A stretch of DNA of 64,000 bases. Origin: Herbaspirillum aquaticum (GTDB lineage: Bacteria; Pseudomonadota; Gammaproteobacteria; Burkholderiales; Burkholderiaceae_D). How positions within the stretch are numbered: position 1 is the stretch's first letter; each line of letters opens with the position of its first letter. Below are positions 61,312-64,000 of the stretch, in pieces. The notes beneath the pieces are model-generated. The model was given only the letters and a program-made list of their open reading frames with translations, was not told the DNA's origin and ran no database searches. The position numbers were made by a program, and so were the translations under genes. The stretch lies in NCBI RefSeq assembly GCF_002213425.1, contig NZ_NJGV01000004.1, positions 1 through 64,000 of the forward strand, in the 5' to 3' direction.

Positions 61312-61908
61312 ATGACCATCCTGTTACTGGCCGGCAGCCCCTCGGCACCCTCCCGTTCCACCCGTCTGCTGCACCACGTCGGCGACAAGCTGGCGCACCT
61401 GGGCCATCGCTACGCGCGCCTGGATGTGCGCGACCTGCCGGGACAGGCCATCCTGCGCGCCGACTGGAACGATCCGGACATCAAGGCGGCCCTGGCCACC
61501 GTCGAGGAAGCCTCGGCCGTGGTGGTCGCCACGCCGGTCTACAAGGCGGCCTACAGCGGCATCCTGAAGGCCTTCCTGGACCTGCTGCCGCAGTTCGGCC
61601 TGACCAACAAGCTGGTGCTGCCGCTGGCCACCGGGGGCAGCCAGTCGCACATGCTGGCGCTGGACTATGCGCTGCGCCCGGTGCTGTCGTCGCTGAACCC
61701 CAAGCACGTGCTGCCCAGCATCTACGCCACCGAGGCGCAGGTGACCTGGAGTGAAGAAAACGGCCTGGTGCTGGATGCGCCCATCGAGGCCCGCGTCAAT
61801 GAAGGCGTGGAGCAGCTCTCGGCCAGCCTGCAAGCGCTGCACAAGATCGCACCTGAAGAATTCCGCGAGATTCCGTTCTCGCAGCTGCAGTACAGCGTGT
61901 CGTACTGA
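61312..61908 (+). CDS. ssuE: NADPH-dependent FMN reductase of sulfonate metabolism
   Basis: Supplies reduced FMN to the SsuD monooxygenase. A 198-residue flavodoxin-like protein. ILLLAGSPSAPSRSTRLL forms the phosphate loop and TPVYKAAYSGILKAFLDLLPQ is the flavin contact typical of SsuE. It lies 63 bp after sbp and 112 bp before ssuA, so all are probably one operon induced by sulfate limitation. Confidence 0.94.
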   Translation: MTILLLAGSPSAPSRSTRLLHHVGDKLAHLGHRYARLDVRDLPGQAILRADWNDPDIKAALATVEEASAVVVATPVYKAAYSGILKAFLDLLPQFGLTNKLVLPLATGGSQSHMLALDYALRPVLSSLNPKHVLPSIYATEAQVTWSEENGLVLDAPIEARVNEGVEQLSASLQALHKIAPEEFREIPFSQLQYSVSY

Positions 61909-62020
61909 ACTGAAGCTGGCCGGACCTGATCCGGCAGCGCAATCCGACTTGAAAAAAGAACCGGCTGGTAGAGCGGACGGCCCTCTGCACGCCCGCATTC
62001 TGGAATCTGGAGAAAACATC

Positions 62021-63004
62021 GTGTCCGCCAACAAGAACAAGAGCATTCATTCCCCGCGCCGCCGCACCCTGCAGCGCCTCTCGGCCATCGCCCTGGGTGC
62101 TCTGGCCTTTACCCTCGGTGCTGCGCCGGCCCAGGCGCAGGAAACCAAGCTGCTGCGCATCGGCTACCAGAAAGCCGCCAATACCCTGGTGCTGCTCAAA
62201 GCCCACGGCGCGCTGGAAAAGCGCCTGCAGCCGCTGGGCGTGGAAGTGAAGTGGGCCGAGTTCGCGGCCGGTCCGCAACTGCTGGAAGCGCTCAACGTGG
62301 GCTCGGTCGATTTCGGCTACGTCGGTGAAGCACCGCCCGTCTTTGCCCAAGCGGCCGGTGCCGACTTTGTCTACACCGCCTATGAAATCCCGACCCCGGA
62401 CGCCGAAGGCCTGCTGGTGCAAAAGGATTCACCCATCAAGAGCGTGGCCGAACTGAAGGGCAAGAAGATCGCCTTCAACAAGGGTTCGGACGTGCATTGG
62501 TTGGTGGTGGCCTTGCTCAAGAAAGCGGGCCTGCAATACAGCGACATCCAGCCCGTCTACCTGGCCCCGGCTGACGCCCGTGCCGCCTTCGAGCGCGGTG
62601 CGGTCGATGCCTGGGCGATCTGGGATCCGTTCCAGGCCGCCGCTGAAAAACAGGTCGGCGCACGTCGCCTGGCCTCGGGTGTGGGCGCGGTCAGCCACCA
62701 CCAGTTCTTCCTGAGCGCACGTCCCTTCGCGTCCAAGAACCCGCAGGTCCAGAAGATCCTGCTCGAAGAGATCACCCGTGAAGGCGAGTGGGTCCGTACC
62801 CACACCGCTGAAGCCGCCGCCCAGCTGGCGCCCATCCAGGGCCTGGATGCCGACATCATCCAGACGGGCTTGAAGCGCTATGCCCACGTCTACAAGCCGG
62901 TCGACGCCCAGGTGCTGGCCGAGCAGCAGAAGATCGCCGACGCCTTCTTTGAACTCAAGCTGATCCCCAAGCAGCTCAAGGTCAGCGACGCCGTCCTCAA
63001 ATAA
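62021..63004 (+). CDS. ssuA: Aliphatic sulfonate-binding protein
   Basis: A 327-residue periplasmic binding protein of the SsuABC importer. The GTG start (62021) has GGAG 8 nt upstream. An Arg-rich n-region (HSPRRRTLQRL) and a core ending APAQAQ make the signal peptide. LLRIGYQKAANTLVLLKAHG, DFGYVGEAPPVFAQA, FNKGSDVHWL and the same APADARAAFERGAVDAWAIWDPF block as in the protein at 6664 are seen. It lies between ssuE and ssuD, giving firm context. Confidence 0.95.
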   Translation: MSANKNKSIHSPRRRTLQRLSAIALGALAFTLGAAPAQAQETKLLRIGYQKAANTLVLLKAHGALEKRLQPLGVEVKWAEFAAGPQLLEALNVGSVDFGYVGEAPPVFAQAAGADFVYTAYEIPTPDAEGLLVQKDSPIKSVAELKGKKIAFNKGSDVHWLVVALLKKAGLQYSDIQPVYLAPADARAAFERGAVDAWAIWDPFQAAAEKQVGARRLASGVGAVSHHQFFLSARPFASKNPQVQKILLEEITREGEWVRTHTAEAAAQLAPIQGLDADIIQTGLKRYAHVYKPVDAQVLAEQQKIADAFFELKLIPKQLKVSDAVLK

Positions 63005-63052
63005 ACAACACTGACATCGAACACCTCTAGTCCAGCAGCACAGGAGTCAAGC

Positions 63053-64000
63053 ATGAACGTTTTCTGGTTTATCCCTACCCACGGCGACAGCCGCTACCTC
63101 GGTACCTCCGAAGGAGCGCGCCCGGTGACCCACGACTACATGAAGCAGGTCGCCGTGGCGGCCGATACCCTCGGGTATGACGGCGTGCTGCTGCCCACGG
63201 GACGTTCCTGCGAAGACGCCTGGGTGGCTGCGGCCAGCCTGATCGATGCGACGCAGCGCCTGAAATTCCTGGTGGCGGTGCGTCCCGGCCTGACCGCGCC
63301 CACGCTGTCGGCGCGCATGGCCGCCACCTTCGACCGCCTCTCCAATGGCCGCCTGCTCATCAACGTGGTCACCGGTGGCGATCCGGTGGAGCAGGAGAGC
63401 GATGGCATCTTCGGCAGCCATGCCGAGCGCTATGAAGTGTCCGACGAATTCCTCAAGATCTGGCGCGACGTGCTGGCCAAGACCCGCACTGGCGAAGAAA
63501 CCAACTTCGAGGGCAAGCACCTGCGTGTCAAGGGTGCCAAGGCACTCTATCCGCCGGTGCAGGCACCGTATCCGCCGCTGTACTTCGGAGGCTCCTCGGA
63601 CGAAGCCATCGACCTGGCCGCCGAGCAGGTCGACGTCTACCTGACCTGGGGCGAACCGCCCGCTGCCGTGGCCGAGAAGATCGCCCGCGTACGCGAACGC
63701 GCCGCCAAGGCAGGCCGCACGCTGCGCTTCGGCATCCGCCTGCACGTGATCGTGCGCGATACCAATGAAGCTGCCTGGCGCGCCGCCGATGAACTCATCA
63801 GCCGCCTGGATGACGAGACCATCGCCAAGGCCCAGGCCAACTTCGCCCGCATGGACTCGGAAGGGCAGCGCCGCATGGCGGCCCTGCACGGCGGCCGCCG
63901 CGACAAGCTGGAAGTGAGCCCCAACCTGTGGGCGGGCGTCGGGCTGGTGCGTGGCGGCGCCGGCACCGCACTGGTGGGCGATGGCCCGACCGTGGCTGCG
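63053..64000 (+). CDS. ssuD: FMNH2-dependent alkanesulfonate monooxygenase (partial)
   Basis: Releases sulfite from alkanesulfonates using FMNH2 from SsuE. The window holds 316 codons of an ORF that remains open at the right edge; the family usually has about 380-390 residues. Family marks are [73 protein letters not shown] and [17 protein letters not shown], the bacterial luciferase-like barrel. ACAGGAG precedes the ATG. The importer genes ssuC and ssuB are expected next. Confidence 0.95.
   Translation, partial: MNVFWFIPTHGDSRYLGTSEGARPVTHDYMKQVAVAADTLGYDGVLLPTGRSCEDAWVAAASLIDATQRLKFLVAVRPGLTAPTLSARMAATFDRLSNGRLLINVVTGGDPVEQESDGIFGSHAERYEVSDEFLKIWRDVLAKTRTGEETNFEGKHLRVKGAKALYPPVQAPYPPLYFGGSSDEAIDLAAEQVDVYLTWGEPPAAVAEKIARVRERAAKAGRTLRFGIRLHVIVRDTNEAAWRAADELISRLDDETIAKAQANFARMDSEGQRRMAALHGGRRDKLEVSPNLWAGVGLVRGGAGTALVGDGPTVAA

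Overview
The window looks like chromosomal DNA of a Herbaspirillum-like betaproteobacterium (Burkholderiales, Oxalobacteraceae). This rests on high GC content, rnfB overlapping nth, PHA genes (phasin and intracellular depolymerase), an EpsC-type serine acetyltransferase, a stand-alone FdxA ferredoxin beside a YumC-type reductase, and an sbp-ssuE-ssuA-ssuD sulfur cluster. The genus is an inference from gene content and protein style; no database was searched. No rRNA, tRNA, CRISPR array, prophage or transposase gene was found.

Layout. 1-600: right part of a non-coding palindromic repeat element. 600-9.5 kb: a LysR/MFS divergent pair, serine acetyltransferase, a structured intergenic region that may encode a small RNA, a small exported protein, a ClC chloride channel, an orphan SsuA-like binding protein and an AcpA-type phosphoesterase. 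9.5-13.3 kb: a possible 31-residue membrane peptide, a Pr6Pr membrane protein, a bactofilin and purU. 13.31-14.23 kb: a complete second copy of the repeat element, lying between the convergent genes purU and an acyl-CoA ligase.

16-27.7 kb is a metal-homeostasis region with two modules. The first is a P1B-type ATPase of the Zn/Cd/Pb class, a His-rich exported protein, a TolC-type lipoprotein, a multicopper oxidase and a CusF-like protein, with a divergent CadR/PbrR regulator. The second is copA-cueR plus an oxidoreductase, translationally coupled, with a divergent copZ. MerR-type operators with 19-20 bp promoter spacers are visible for both modules. 27.7-38.6 kb: a MoxR/acetyltransferase/VWA cluster, a Gcr-family membrane protein, two small cytochromes c, DUF1841, an orphan LivK-type protein, nth-rnfB and phaZ. 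38.9-48 kb: ferredoxin reductase, ferredoxin, a second orphan LivK-type protein, pncB, a NhaD-like transporter, a hydroxyacid dehydrogenase, an acyl-CoA-binding protein and an FKBP isomerase. 48-59 kb: a YVTN propeller, polysaccharide deacetylase, sterol-desaturase and EI24 run, a CinA-like protein, phasin, an HDAC-family deacylase, a DMT transporter, an XRE regulator and methyltransferase pair, and a penicillin-binding endopeptidase. 59-64 kb: an IclR regulator divergent from sbp-ssuE-ssuA-ssuD; ssuD runs off the window.

The most unusual structure is the repeat element. It is about 0.92 kb, has inverted repeats of about 210 bp at its ends, and carries two internal hairpins whose stems differ in sequence while each stays self-complementary around a shared apical motif. 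Other candidates are a structured transcript ending at 4214, a 31-codon ORF at 9779, a metal operon with an outer-membrane channel but no RND pump, a copA-cueR-oxidoreductase coupled operon, and LysR-type palindromes at 1490-1514 and 40867-40887.
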